DNA from: Plasmodiophora brassicae
Taxonomy: Eukaryota; Endomyxa: Phytomyxea; Phytomyxea; Plasmodiophorida
Assembly (NCBI GenBank): GCA_036867785.1
Contig: CP145416.1
Location: 1,302,001-1,366,000 of the forward strand
DNA length: 64,000 nt
Direction: 5' to 3'
The notes under the pieces were generated by a model. The model was not told the origin of the DNA. It saw nothing but the letters and a program-made list of their open reading frames with translations, and made no database searches. Both the position numbers and the translations under genes were made by a program. This document shows positions 55,585 through 64,000 of this stretch, in pieces; the stretch's first letter is position 1; each line of letters opens with the position of its first letter.

Positions 55585-55794
55585 GTGGGGTGTCGGTAGA
55601 TGCCTTGCTGCATCGGGTCGGGGGCACCGTCACAGGGGGAGTGGGTGCCCGGCCGCGGCTCAGCACGGCATGGTCTTGGGGAGCGTGGGGGAAGGTGACC
55701 TTGAGCACGGCAGCGCGCGCTCAGTGGAGAGGCGCAGGCGGCGGGGCGACCACGGCGGGAGCCAGCGCGGGCTGGCGCCCCCGGACGCCTGGTC

Positions 55795-56310
55795 TTATGC
55801 ATCGTCGGCTGGCGCGTGCCTGTGACGGTGCGGCAGCAGGCGGGGCGGTTCGGCGACGTCGGGCGCCGGGTGCAGGACGGGATCGGCCGCGACCGACGAG
55901 ATCAGCAGCAGTAGTAGCGCGGCCGGCACAAGCCTGATCTTGAGGTCGACACGGCGGTCCGGATCCTGCTGGACGACAACGGCCTCGGCGGCGGCGACGG
56001 CGACTGCAGCGGCCTGCAGGTTGTCCGGCTCGTCGTGTAGGTCCGGCTCGAGGAACGCGATGGCGGCTGGTCCGGCCATTGACGCCACGCACTGGGCCGA
56101 GATCGACAACGGCGCCCCGTGCAGGCACTCGACGACGGTCGCGGACGTTGCCGCGCACGATGCTGCGGTTCCCGAAGACCATGGCCACCGACGACTTCAT
56201 CAACGAGTCCATGCCGGCGAGCAACGCTTTCGAATGATCCGAGAAGGCCAGGCCATACTCGGCGCGGGCGCGAACCCAGCAGAATATGAGCAATCGCTTG
56301 CGGGCTAGGG
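55795..56310 (-). CDS. Hypothetical membrane protein, 5' end unresolved
   Basis: Two minus-strand stretches have strongly C/G-ending codons: RKRLLIFCWVRARAEYGLAF through LLAGMDSLMKSSVAMVFGNR (56180-56290), and SISAQCVASMAGPAAIAFLE to the stop at 55795 in another frame. The latter contains a hydrophobic span (PAALLLLLISSVAA) and a His-rich tail. An ~87-bp intron from near 56185 to 56099 could join them, but this is not certain. It is divergent with the kinase gene. Confidence 0.4.
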
Positions 56311-56516
56311 ACAGGTGCGACCGGTCCTGAACAGCGCGTGCTGACTGATCCGTGCCGAAATGTTCCGTGATGAGGGCTGCGGGGATGTTGCGTGACGTGG
56401 ACACGGGGAGGGGAGGGGGCTCTCGGGGATGCCGCCCGCACTCGCATACCGCCGCCGCCGCTCGCTCGCATCGCCGCCGCTCGCCGCCACCGCTCGCCCG
56501 CAGTACTCCGACCGAC

Positions 56517-58868
56517 ATGGACAGCAACCGACGCATCACCGACACGACGACACCCCAGGAGGTCGCCGTCGTCGTACGCGACCTCAGTCAAGGGCGGGCT
56601 CGTCTCATTGGCAGCTTTGACGGCATTGTCCTCCGGGACGTGAGACGCTCATACCTTCACCAATACTTCGTCTGGGATGACGAGGCGCCCAGCGAGGGCC
56701 GGACCGCGTTCATCGACAACTTCTATTCGTGCCTGCATCGGCCCGCACCGTTGCCTGCCGTCCCGTTCACGTGCGGCAGCATTGCCGTGGTCGCGACAGA
56801 TGTGGCGTCGATGTATCTGGCAGCGAATCCTCGCCGTCGAGGCGCACCCTACAAGATCGTTTCGGTGGCCAGAGCGCACTCCTTAGCCGGGTACGGGGTC
56901 GTCCACATGGCGGCGTTTGCTCTCGCCGGCCTGTTCGATTCGCATAGGCGGTTCTCTCCGCTCCAACTACCAATGCCCGACGTCCTGCACGAGGCCGCCA
57001 TGCCCGACCGTGATTTCTCATTCTCTGCCAGCCACATCCTGCGCCCGAGCCACAACAGCAACCTGAGCGTCACGATCGCGTACCTGCTGGCCGCGCTGCC
57101 GCTCAGGACTTTCGTCCCGAGCCCGCTCTGCCGCCCCGAGCTCCAATTCCACGGCCGGGTGTGGGATCGCGTGCTGGACGCGGCGTTGCGCGTCCCCGAA
57201 TCGCAATCGCCCAGCATCTTCTCGCATGTCGAGTTTGCGCTTGCCCAGGTGCTGGACGGGTTTCCTGACCAGTTCGTCGACTACGCGGTGACGCTGTCGG
57301 CGACGCCGGTGACCGGCAACGATGATCCGATGCGGCGCGCCCGTCGTCTCCCCATATTGCTGGCCGAGATCGGCGCGCACGACGTGATGGAAGACTGCGA
57401 CCACAAGGACTTCCGGAAGATGGCTGTCGACATGGCCGCCTCCCTCATCGCTCAGCTGGGCGTCCTGCGCGAAGCGCCTCGCGACGATCGCGCCCGGCTA
57501 CGCGTCTTCGGTCTACTGTGTGGCGGTGGCCGAGCTCAGCCGTATGTTCTGGTCCCAGACCTCGCCGACGAGGGCGACCGTGACAAGTCGGACGAGACTG
57601 TGCGCGCCTCTCTCGTCCTGCACCCGTTGCCGTCGTTTGATCTGTTCGGCAACGACGTGGAGCAGGATCCGGTTCCGCTGGTCGTCCCGCCCGGTGATCT
57701 GTGCAATCCGGACGACGTCGACCAGCTCGACCGGAACGACCGCGCCCGCTACGACGGCCGTTCGGTCCGAGGGCCCAGTGCTCGCGTCTTTGCCGAAGAC
57801 GGCACCGTCAAGCTGGAGTACCTGCGCCCACTGTTCACTTTTGCCGACGCCGTCCGTCAGTACGCTGCCGAGTACGACCGCCTGCTCGACGGCCACAAGG
57901 CCGACCTGTCGCCGCCGTTCCCCTATCCGGACGAGTTCGGGTCGCCTCCGCGCTCGAGGTCCAGTCACGCGCTGCGCTCATCGGCGCGATCCTCGCAGCG
58001 TTCCTCGGGGACGTCGTCACAGCGTCCGCCGAAGCGCCCTCGCACCCGGGACGTCGTCGAGGCCGAATTCGACTCGTCGTCGGGCGTGTCGGTGTGCCTT
58101 CTGCGGCGGCCGGACGGGTCCCGTGTCGCCGTCAAAAGAAAGCCGAAGAGCAGGCAGCTCGAGATCGACCTGCTGCGAGCGGCACAGGGCCCGGGCGTCG
58201 TCCGCCTTGTCGAGGACCGGGGCGACGCCGGCATCGTGCTCGTTGAGCAACGCCTGGATCGTATCGATCTGGCCGACCTGTCGCTGGCGGGCATGGCCGC
58301 CGTCCTGATTCGCTTGTTCGTCGACGGTCTGGACGCGTTGCAGACGATGGAACGCGCCGGCATCGTGCACCGGGACATCTCCGTCAACAACCTCATGTAC
58401 TCGATGGAGGATCGTCGGTGGCGCCTCACCGATTTTGACGCCGCCTGTCGCGCGACCGACCTGGTGGACGGGGGCGACGGCGTCCTGTATGGCACCGACG
58501 GGTTCATCGCCCCGGAGGCACTGGCGCCCGAGCGCCGGTACACGTTCGCGTCGGACCGTTGGAGCCTGGGCGCGTGCGCTCTGTACTGGATCAACGCCGC
58601 CGAGGACGAGTACGGGCGCCGTCGCGACGTTGGACACCTGTTCGGCGCCCTGCTCGGCCAGTTGCTGGTGTTCGCGTACCATCTGCAAGTCGGCGATCGT
58701 CGCTTGCACGACGACGAGGTGCAGGTGCTGACGGAGTGGAAGATCGAGAGGCACCTGCCCGGGTGGCCCCGGAACGGAGAGGGCACCGAACGGCCATCGG
58801 GAAGCGTGCCAGTCTCGTCCAGGACGCGCGACAAGGAGTCCCACCTGGACGGGTCGCCCGTGCGGTAA
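56517..58868 (+). CDS. Large single-exon protein kinase with CRN/REase-like N-terminal half
   Basis: 783 residues without introns, which is unusual next to the intron-rich genes here. The last ~270 residues are a protein kinase: VAVKRKPKSRQLEID with the ATP Lys, IVHRDISVNNLMY (HRD loop), LTDFDAACR where the usual DFG is DFD, and GTDGFIAPEALAPE. The N-terminal ~500 residues contain an alpha/beta region (DMAASLIAQLGVLREAPRDD...LRVFGLLCGGGRAQPYVLV) that resembles the restriction-endonuclease-like domain of Crinkler (CRN) proteins. It also carries a Ser/Arg-rich linker (SSHALRSSARSSQRSSGTSS) before the kinase. FunK1-type kinases have a similar plan. A CRN-like effector or a transposon-linked kinase is my inference. 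A 48-bp piece of this gene recurs at 63494. Confidence 0.75.
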   Translation: MDSNRRITDTTTPQEVAVVVRDLSQGRARLIGSFDGIVLRDVRRSYLHQYFVWDDEAPSEGRTAFIDNFYSCLHRPAPLPAVPFTCGSIAVVATDVASMYLAANPRRRGAPYKIVSVARAHSLAGYGVVHMAAFALAGLFDSHRRFSPLQLPMPDVLHEAAMPDRDFSFSASHILRPSHNSNLSVTIAYLLAALPLRTFVPSPLCRPELQFHGRVWDRVLDAALRVPESQSPSIFSHVEFALAQVLDGFPDQFVDYAVTLSATPVTGNDDPMRRARRLPILLAEIGAHDVMEDCDHKDFRKMAVDMAASLIAQLGVLREAPRDDRARLRVFGLLCGGGRAQPYVLVPDLADEGDRDKSDETVRASLVLHPLPSFDLFGNDVEQDPVPLVVPPGDLCNPDDVDQLDRNDRARYDGRSVRGPSARVFAEDGTVKLEYLRPLFTFADAVRQYAAEYDRLLDGHKADLSPPFPYPDEFGSPPRSRSSHALRSSARSSQRSSGTSSQRPPKRPRTRDVVEAEFDSSSGVSVCLLRRPDGSRVAVKRKPKSRQLEIDLLRAAQGPGVVRLVEDRGDAGIVLVEQRLDRIDLADLSLAGMAAVLIRLFVDGLDALQTMERAGIVHRDISVNNLMYSMEDRRWRLTDFDAACRATDLVDGGDGVLYGTDGFIAPEALAPERRYTFASDRWSLGACALYWINAAEDEYGRRRDVGHLFGALLGQLLVFAYHLQVGDRRLHDDEVQVLTEWKIERHLPGWPRNGEGTERPSGSVPVSSRTRDKESHLDGSPVR

Positions 58869-59223
58869 CGCGTTCGACCGGTCAAGACGTGCGCCCAGAC
58901 GTCGACCTGAATATTGGAAATGTGTTCGTTCAGAGGCCGGTCCTGTCCTGCTCGTGGGATGATGGCAGGGCGCACGACAGCAATAATAACGGTCTGCCTA
59001 TCGTCCTGGATTCCATCGACCACCTTGGTGTCCACCTGAGCGCTGAGCAAGCAGCTCGTTGCCATCTTGGAGAGTGTGAACGTTCGCTGACGGTCGCCTC
59101 GTCGAGTCGATCCTGTGGGGCATTCGTAACCGTTTACTGTACGACGTGTTCGACGAGCTTGCGCCCGACATCGTTGTGTGAATCGTCGAGAGCTTCCACA
59201 TCCTGCACTCGGAGTTGAGGACG
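58869..59223. other. 355 bp between kinase gene and transposon cluster
   Basis: No supported gene. Short plus-strand pieces may be decayed sequence related to the kinase gene. Confidence 0.3.
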
Positions 59224-59254
59224 TACTACTCCGTTTCATCTGAAGAGTCCGATC
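59224..59254 (+). repeat. 31-bp inverted repeat, left copy
   Basis: Matches the reverse complement of 63443-63473 at 30 of 31 bases. The right-hand end of this copy is followed almost at once by the mariner left end. Confidence 0.9.
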
Positions 59255-59255
59255 C

Positions 59256-60917
59256 CACGGCGTTTTTCGTTCCAACAGAAGAGTCCGATTCGTGCATTCA
59301 TGCCGACACTAACAGTTCTGGCGCTCGAACGACGTCACTTTGGCAGCTAGAGCCTTCCATGCATTCCCATGAGAGATAGGGTCATCCCTCACGGCCTTGC
59401 TTATCTTGCGTTTGGCATTGCGGAGCGCAGATGAGTCGCAGTGGATAGCAATCGGAAGCATATTGTGGCGTCGCAGGTGCGCCTTGCGCATGTGAGGAGG
59501 TTTGAACCCGTTCCCGCCCCCATGCGTCATACATGCTTCCATTGTCTTCTGTAGAGACAGGAATAAGTCATCGATTGTTTGCCACTCAATGTCGTTGAAC
59601 GCTTCTTCGATATTCGCGACCATGTCATCAATTGATTTGGCCGGCTTCCGAAGCTGGCGCGCCTGAATAGCCGAAAACAACCCAAGATCAAGAATGTTCA
59701 GGTCGGGGGAATGAGGTGGTTGAGGTGATATCGATATGTTCCAGCCGTCCGAAGATGCCGCTCGCAGAATCGCTTCATCTCGATCGACACGTGAATGCGG
59801 AGGAGCATTATCATGTTGAACTCGGATGGGCATGGATTTGGAACTCTGCGGCCACTTCACCTTGATCGCAGGGATGACCTTCTCCACCATTGTCCTGATG
59901 TACTCGCCCCTGTTGATGGACTCCAGGGCCTTCATGACCAGCGTTCCCTTGGGTCGGTTGCGAGAGGATCATTTGGCTGGTTCGCTAACGGTAAAGGGGA
60001 AGCAGCCTATTTTACCGTCAAATATAACCCCCGTCTCGACGACGAACCGCGGTCTCGCCACAGCAACGAGAACCATGACCTTCTTGATAAAGCGCCGATT
60101 TTGAACATGCCGCGCGGGTGTCGCCTCGCCCCGAACGATGTAATAACCTTGCTTGGCTTTGCAGATGTAGAAGTACTTCTCGTCTACATGTACGTAGTCA
60201 AGCATCGGCTGGAAACACGTCAGATCGTCGGTCAGCATCTGGATGCAGTGAACAAGACGCGTGATCGCATTTTGAAAAGTCAGCGTTGGTGCCACCGTGC
60301 TGGATACGTGCTGGATCAGTCCCTCTTCCTTCATGCGAAACGTGGTTGACAGCGAGACGTTCAGCGACGACGCCATTGTCCGAAGGCTGACGCAGTTATA
60401 CTCTGGCAAGTTCTTCGCACGCTCGAGGATTGGCCCCCTGTCTATCAGTTTTCTGCCCGGACCGTGCTTCCTTGAAGCAACATCCGCCACCACAGCGCCG
60501 CTCGCGTAGCATTCCTTGGCACGATGCCAGATTCTCGAAATGGTCTTAGTGCACACCTCGAAGTGGTTTGCTGCTGCTGATATCGTTCCCGCCGCAAGCT
60601 TCCCGTTGTGAGATTTGATCAGGAGATATTGTAGGACTCCTTGGCGTTGCTCGTTTGTCAGGTTGGGGCGCTTCTTGCTTAACTTGCCGGCGACCATGTT
60701 GTCAGATGGCGCGCAGATCGATTTCAGCCAGTCGTCTCCAGGGGTGGGCTATTTTTGGATATCTAGGCGTCAACCGGCAAAAGGTATAGGTTGGAAGATA
60801 ATCCATATCATGAGACATATGTCGCCGGAATGATACCTCTCTGACCTAGTGATAGACAGAGTTCAATAAAGGTACGCCCTGTATTTATAACTATATACTA
60901 CCTCAAAATACGCCGTG
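59256..60917 (-). mobile_element. Tc1/mariner element of the plant-type mariner lineage
   Basis: The transposase is on the minus strand from ATG 60697 to the stop at 59309, one frame throughout, with a single in-frame TGA at 59969-59971 separating two long parts. The N-terminal part is a helix-turn-helix (TNEQRQGVLQYLLIKSHNGK, ICTKTISRIWHRAKE). Catalytic aspartates are in YVHVDEKYFYI, VQHDNAPPHS and SPDLNILDLGLFSAIQ. The LDLG ending marks the plant-type mariner (DD~39D) lineage. Ends carry a short inverted match: CACGGCGTTTTT at 59256-59267 and the complement of AAAATACGCCGTG at 60905-60917. The copy is almost intact and so probably young; whether the TGA is read as stop or removed is unknown. 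Confidence 0.85.
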
Positions 60918-61073
60918 TATCGTCCCTACCAACGGTCCTACCAGGGTCCTACCACGGATCCTACCGCACCCACGGATCCTACCAGACGGCGCCGCCACCC
61001 CCTCCCGGTACAACCAAGCGCACCGCCGCACGCATCCCCACGCAGGTTTCCACACCGCATTGTCGACGACGTC

Positions 61074-63251
61074 ATGGGTCGATCACGATCGTCTGGAGGG
61101 CAACGAACGCGCACAGCGGCCCAGTTCCGTGTCAGCAACCGGGCCAAGTACCATGTCCCCGCCGAGTTATGGGCGGACGCCGTTGTCGGTTTGGGCCTGG
61201 TTCGTCGCCGCCTTCGCGTGTCGGAAGGAGCGAGCCGCCCTGTCACCGGGAGCAAGCCCCTGGCCAAGAACTCGGTGCATGCCTACGGCAAGCACATACG
61301 TGGACTAAGGTACTACTGTTGCCTGGTCGGTGACTACGACAGCCTGCTTGTCCTGCAGGACGATGCGCCATCTGACCACTGCCCGTCAATGAGTGCGAAG
61401 ACCTTATCGAACTTTGTTCGGTTCAAGAGGGGCGTCCAGGGGACGCCGCTTGTCGATGCCTCGGGCGTGCCCGTCCTGGATCGGCGTGGGCAGCCTGTCG
61501 TCTGCCAAGGCGGGTGGAATGGCCCTGGCAACGTGGAGCAGTTCGAGTCGGCCGTTACGGCGGTGCATGCGGCGCGCGATCAACGTGGCAACTTTGAAGA
61601 CGCGTGCAACGCCTGCTGGGACGCGTTCCAGGCGGCGCGTCAAGCGAGTGCCTGCGGCCGGCATGTTGGACAGCATGATGATTCTTGCGACACATGCTGG
61701 GCGACGTTCTCGAGATCGAATCAGTCTTTCGGCTGCTTTCATCACGTCGGACAGCCACGTCTGTGGCGGCGCGGCAATCCTGTGCTGAGTCAAGTTGCGG
61801 TCGACACCAAGCAATGGGTGAAACGCGAGACGCAGGGGTACAAGGCAGAGGGTAACTTCGCTCTGCTGCCTGACCAGGTGCTGGAGATCAGGCGGCAGCT
61901 CGTTGCGACTGGCTCCCTCCGAGACTATTCCACCTGGGTGTCGATCCTGCTGGGCGTCCACCTGTTCCTGCGGGCCGACGAGATCGTCGACATCGCGCTT
62001 GAAGATTTCTTGCTCGAGATGACGGCCAAGGACGACCTGGACCGCGTCGATCAGCTCGTCGTGCAGGTCTGCGGCAAGTCGGAGAGGGCCAAGGCCGAGG
62101 GTCCCGTCAATCTGGTCTTGTACCGGCTTGATTCGCACCCGAAGCTATGCCCCATCCGGGCGTTGTTCACGCTGGTGTCTCGGACACGCATCAAGTCCGG
62201 GTTGGTCTTCGGCACGAAGCAACACCTTGACGCGATCGACCGAGGCGCCGCTTCGTTCGAATCGTTCCCGGATGGATTGTCCTACGACGAGTTCAACGCC
62301 GAGTTCGTTCGTGTTTGCAGGCCTGTCGTCGGCGACGACACGATGCACCGGTACGGCCCGCACTCGATCCGCAAGACGGCGTACCTGTTCGCCATCTGGG
62401 GTGGTGGCGACCTCGATCACATCAGGCAAGCGGCGCGCCACAAGACGCTCAAGAACGCGGAATTGTATTACCGCGATTCGAAAGCTCTGCTGGCCCGGGC
62501 GCGCAGGACGAACAGCCACGTACTGGCGTTGACGCCCAAGTGGGAGCCGATCTTCCTGGAGAACCTGCGCAACGCTCGGCGGATCGCTCTCGATAGCAGG
62601 TGCCCGCCGCAGTCGAGCTCGATACCCGGGTTGGCATCGACGTACGTCGCGACACAGCTCCGGGTCGATCCGGCGTCCGTGTCCCTGATGCAGCTCATCT
62701 CTCTGGCAGAGCGCGATATCCCTGAGACGCCGGCGTTTCAACAATTGGAACAACTGCTTCAAACGCATGTGCCCCAGCTGGCACAGACGATGATGTCGCT
62801 GGTTAACCAGGTCGTTCTCCAACGACTCAACAATTCGGAATCTCAGCCAGCCATCCAGCAGCCACCGGCCCCGCCCCCAGTCCAACCGCCGATGGCGTCG
62901 TCATTGTCACCTCCGCCGCCGCTGCCGCAACCTGATCCGAACGATGACAACCGGGGGCGCGCGAGGCGAGGCGGTAATGTCGATCTTCCTGGGCGTTCAC
63001 AGCTGGCCAAGCTTTCGACTTCGTCGGAGAAGATTGTGCTGCTTCTATCCATCGAGGCGTCGCTGCCGGCCAGCAAGAAAGACCTGACCGAGCGTGCCCG
63101 CACGTTCGTCAATCAGGTCGTGACGCCAGTGCTGCGGTGCTACCGCGAACATTGCGCCTCGTCGTTGCCCGAATTCGTCGACAAGTGGGGGGCCAACTTC
63201 TCACACTCCCGGTTTTCGAAGGGGTGCGGTTGTGTGGAGCCGGCCCAATAA
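61074..63251 (+). CDS. Tyrosine recombinase, Crypton type
   Basis: 725 residues, single exon. ATG 61074 is the first ATG in frame; upstream codons back to 60915 are open and encode a Pro/Thr-rich stretch. The catalytic fold is in the middle: LRADEIVDIALEDFL with the first Arg, GPHSIRKTAYLF with the His-x-x-Arg box, RQAARHKTLKN with the next His, and AELYYRDSKALL with the nucleophile Tyr. Ahead of it is an insert with two copies of a possible zinc motif (CNACWDAF...CGRHVGQHD and CDTCWATF...CFHHVGQP). A Pro-rich linker (QPPAPPPVQPPMASS) and a C-terminal helical domain ending in a CGC motif follow the core. All catalytic residues are present, so the protein looks functional. Confidence 0.85.
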   Translation: MGRSRSSGGQRTRTAAQFRVSNRAKYHVPAELWADAVVGLGLVRRRLRVSEGASRPVTGSKPLAKNSVHAYGKHIRGLRYYCCLVGDYDSLLVLQDDAPSDHCPSMSAKTLSNFVRFKRGVQGTPLVDASGVPVLDRRGQPVVCQGGWNGPGNVEQFESAVTAVHAARDQRGNFEDACNACWDAFQAARQASACGRHVGQHDDSCDTCWATFSRSNQSFGCFHHVGQPRLWRRGNPVLSQVAVDTKQWVKRETQGYKAEGNFALLPDQVLEIRRQLVATGSLRDYSTWVSILLGVHLFLRADEIVDIALEDFLLEMTAKDDLDRVDQLVVQVCGKSERAKAEGPVNLVLYRLDSHPKLCPIRALFTLVSRTRIKSGLVFGTKQHLDAIDRGAASFESFPDGLSYDEFNAEFVRVCRPVVGDDTMHRYGPHSIRKTAYLFAIWGGGDLDHIRQAARHKTLKNAELYYRDSKALLARARRTNSHVLALTPKWEPIFLENLRNARRIALDSRCPPQSSSIPGLASTYVATQLRVDPASVSLMQLISLAERDIPETPAFQQLEQLLQTHVPQLAQTMMSLVNQVVLQRLNNSESQPAIQQPPAPPPVQPPMASSLSPPPPLPQPDPNDDNRGRARRGGNVDLPGRSQLAKLSTSSEKIVLLLSIEASLPASKKDLTERARTFVNQVVTPVLRCYREHCASSLPEFVDKWGANFSHSRFSKGCGCVEPAQ

Positions 63252-63341
63252 ATTGGATGATTCGTTCCGGGCCTACCTGCGTTCCCAGCTGGCAATGCGT
63301 CGGTTTGCTTGCACCGCCCGGCTAAGTACATAGGCCTTAGC

Positions 63342-63379
63342 GGTCACAAAAGTGCGCAGTGCGCGCATTTTTTGTGACC
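63342..63379. repeat. Strong hairpin 3' of the recombinase gene
   Basis: GGTCACAAAA at 63342-63351 pairs perfectly with TTTTGTGACC at 63370-63379. An inner GTGCGC/GCGCGC pair lies around an AGT loop. It lies ~90 bp after the recombinase stop and just before the right CCTACC run, so it may be an element end or an RNA 3' structure. Confidence 0.75.
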
Positions 63380-63442
63380 CTCCTACCATCCTACCACGAC
63401 AGTAATGAAACTTTATGACGTTAATCCTGGGGTACAGTGCAC

Positions 63443-63473
63443 GATCGGACTCTTCAGATGAAACGGAGTGGTA
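63443..63473 (-). repeat. 31-bp inverted repeat, right copy
   Basis: Reverse complement of 59224-59254 with one mismatch. The two copies are 4.2 kb apart and enclose both transposons. Confidence 0.9.
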
Positions 63474-63493
63474 TTTGGTAGGGAAGATCCGAT

Positions 63494-63541
63494 CGACGTC
63501 GACCAGCTCGACCGGAACGACAGCGCCCGCTACGACGGCCG
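63494..63541 (+). repeat. 48-bp duplicate of the kinase gene (57713-57760)
   Basis: 47 of 48 bases are identical to coding positions 57713-57760 of the kinase gene, in the same orientation, and stand 20 bp after the right 31-bp repeat. The encoded peptide DVDQLDRNDRARYDG is kept with one change. Confidence 0.9.
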
Positions 63542-63569
63542 GGTTGGGGAGCCCGGGTACCGGTTGCAG

Positions 63570-64000
63570 ATCCACGAGAGGACGGCGTATGCGTCATCGC
63601 CAGCACAACACGCCTCGGGATGCGGCTGGTTGAACGGCTGGACATGCAGCGCCTGGAGCTATATTCGTCCTGTCTGCGGAGGCTGGCGGCGGACTGCCGT
63701 GAATGCGACCGTGCCGAGCAGGTGCCCACTCCGAGGTGGGCGTCGTCAGCGCCGCAGAAACGACGCTGCCGCCAACGGCGACAACGTACACTGCCGCCCC
63801 GTCGGCACCGTTCGGCACAATTAGTCGTCCTGGCCCAGATGCGCCTGCCTGCCCTGTACGTTCGCGACGACGTCGCCGCCAAACAGAGGCACGGGTCAAT
63901 GCGACCACTACGACCTCAATACGGTCTGCTGGACGCCAGGCGACGTTTCCGCCAGGTCTGCGAGATCGTACTGCACCTTGACGATAGGTACAAGTCATCG
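63570..64000 (+). CDS. Partial gene running off the right edge
   Basis: A frame without stops reads from about 63570 through 64000. Possible starts are ATG 63620 and ATG 63644. Translation includes LGMRLVERLDMQRLELYSSC, LRRLAADCRECDRAEQVPTP and YGLLDARRRFRQVCEIVLHL. It is Arg-rich with a CxxC pair. It may be preceded by an exon, since GTTGCAG at 63563-63569 is a plausible acceptor. No domain was recognised. Its 5' flank is the captured kinase fragment. Confidence 0.4.

Larger units (their letters stand above)
60918..63398 (+). mobile_element. Crypton-like tyrosine-recombinase element
   Basis: The tyrosine recombinase gene at 61074-63251 is bordered by runs of the motif CCTACC. There are about five units of GGTCCTACCA type at 60920-60985 on the left and CCTACCATCCTACCACG at 63381-63397 on the right. 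Cryptons carry a single YR gene and no long terminal inverted repeats, which fits. Element limits are inferred from the motif runs only. Confidence 0.6.

Noticed and set aside
57965-59275. 436-codon minus-strand frame opposite the kinase domain
   Set aside because: Complement of the kinase coding region with no domain of its own.

Overview
This is a gene-dense eukaryotic nuclear contig. Most genes are GC-rich with C/G third positions, and they are split by very short introns of about 52-80 bp. Introns have GT(A/C)-AG ends and a CTGAC/CTAAC-like branch site about 20-30 nt before the acceptor. Intergenic gaps are small, and divergent and convergent neighbours are common. Compact genes, tiny introns, an aromatic amino acid hydroxylase (missing from fungi and flowering plants), a CDCA7-type zinc finger, a plant-type mariner and a Crypton-type recombinase together suggest a free-living or parasitic protist. 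A plasmodiophorid such as Plasmodiophora is my best guess, but it is inference and not proven by the sequence.

Layout. 1-1.2 kb: end of a decayed Ty3/gypsy chromovirus-like element running off the left edge. 1.7-5.3 kb: two related small secreted proteins flank a phosphatidylserine decarboxylase, and this block lies between inverted copies of a ~62 bp repeat. 6-14.5 kb: mitochondrial DnaJ, branched-chain ketoacid dehydrogenase E1 beta, a large DH-PH-zinc finger-DH-PH RhoGEF and an SLC35B4-type nucleotide-sugar transporter. 14.9-25.7 kb: nested paralogue pairs, with two 7-TM proteins outermost and two plasma-membrane-type syntaxins inside. Among them lie a four-CBS (SNF4-like) protein, an EF-hand-like protein, a coiled-coil protein, a cyclic phosphodiesterase and a truncated formin.

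26-34.3 kb: a very large multi-exon Furry-like HEAT protein with less GC-biased codons, then a small RGS protein. 35-44 kb: CDCA7-like zinc finger, methylcitrate/citrate synthase, mitochondrial lysyl-tRNA synthetase, 14-3-3 and an aromatic amino acid hydroxylase. 44.7-50.4 kb: three lariat-debranching-enzyme (DBR1) family genes side by side. One keeps every metal ligand. The other two have complete-looking reading frames but have lost most of the active site. I consider this cluster the most interesting biology here. 50.8-51.7 kb: secreted alpha carbonic anhydrase.

51.7-64 kb: an accessory-looking region. It holds weak hypothetical genes, an interleaved inverted duplication, a large single-exon kinase with a CRN/REase-like N-terminal half, a mariner transposon and a Crypton-like tyrosine recombinase. 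The two transposons lie between 31-bp inverted repeats, next to a captured 48-bp piece of the kinase gene. A partial gene runs off the right edge.

No tRNA, rRNA, CRISPR array or organelle sequence was recognised. Exon joins were worked out by eye from frame, splice dinucleotides and family alignment from memory. Where a join was uncertain, the entry says so.
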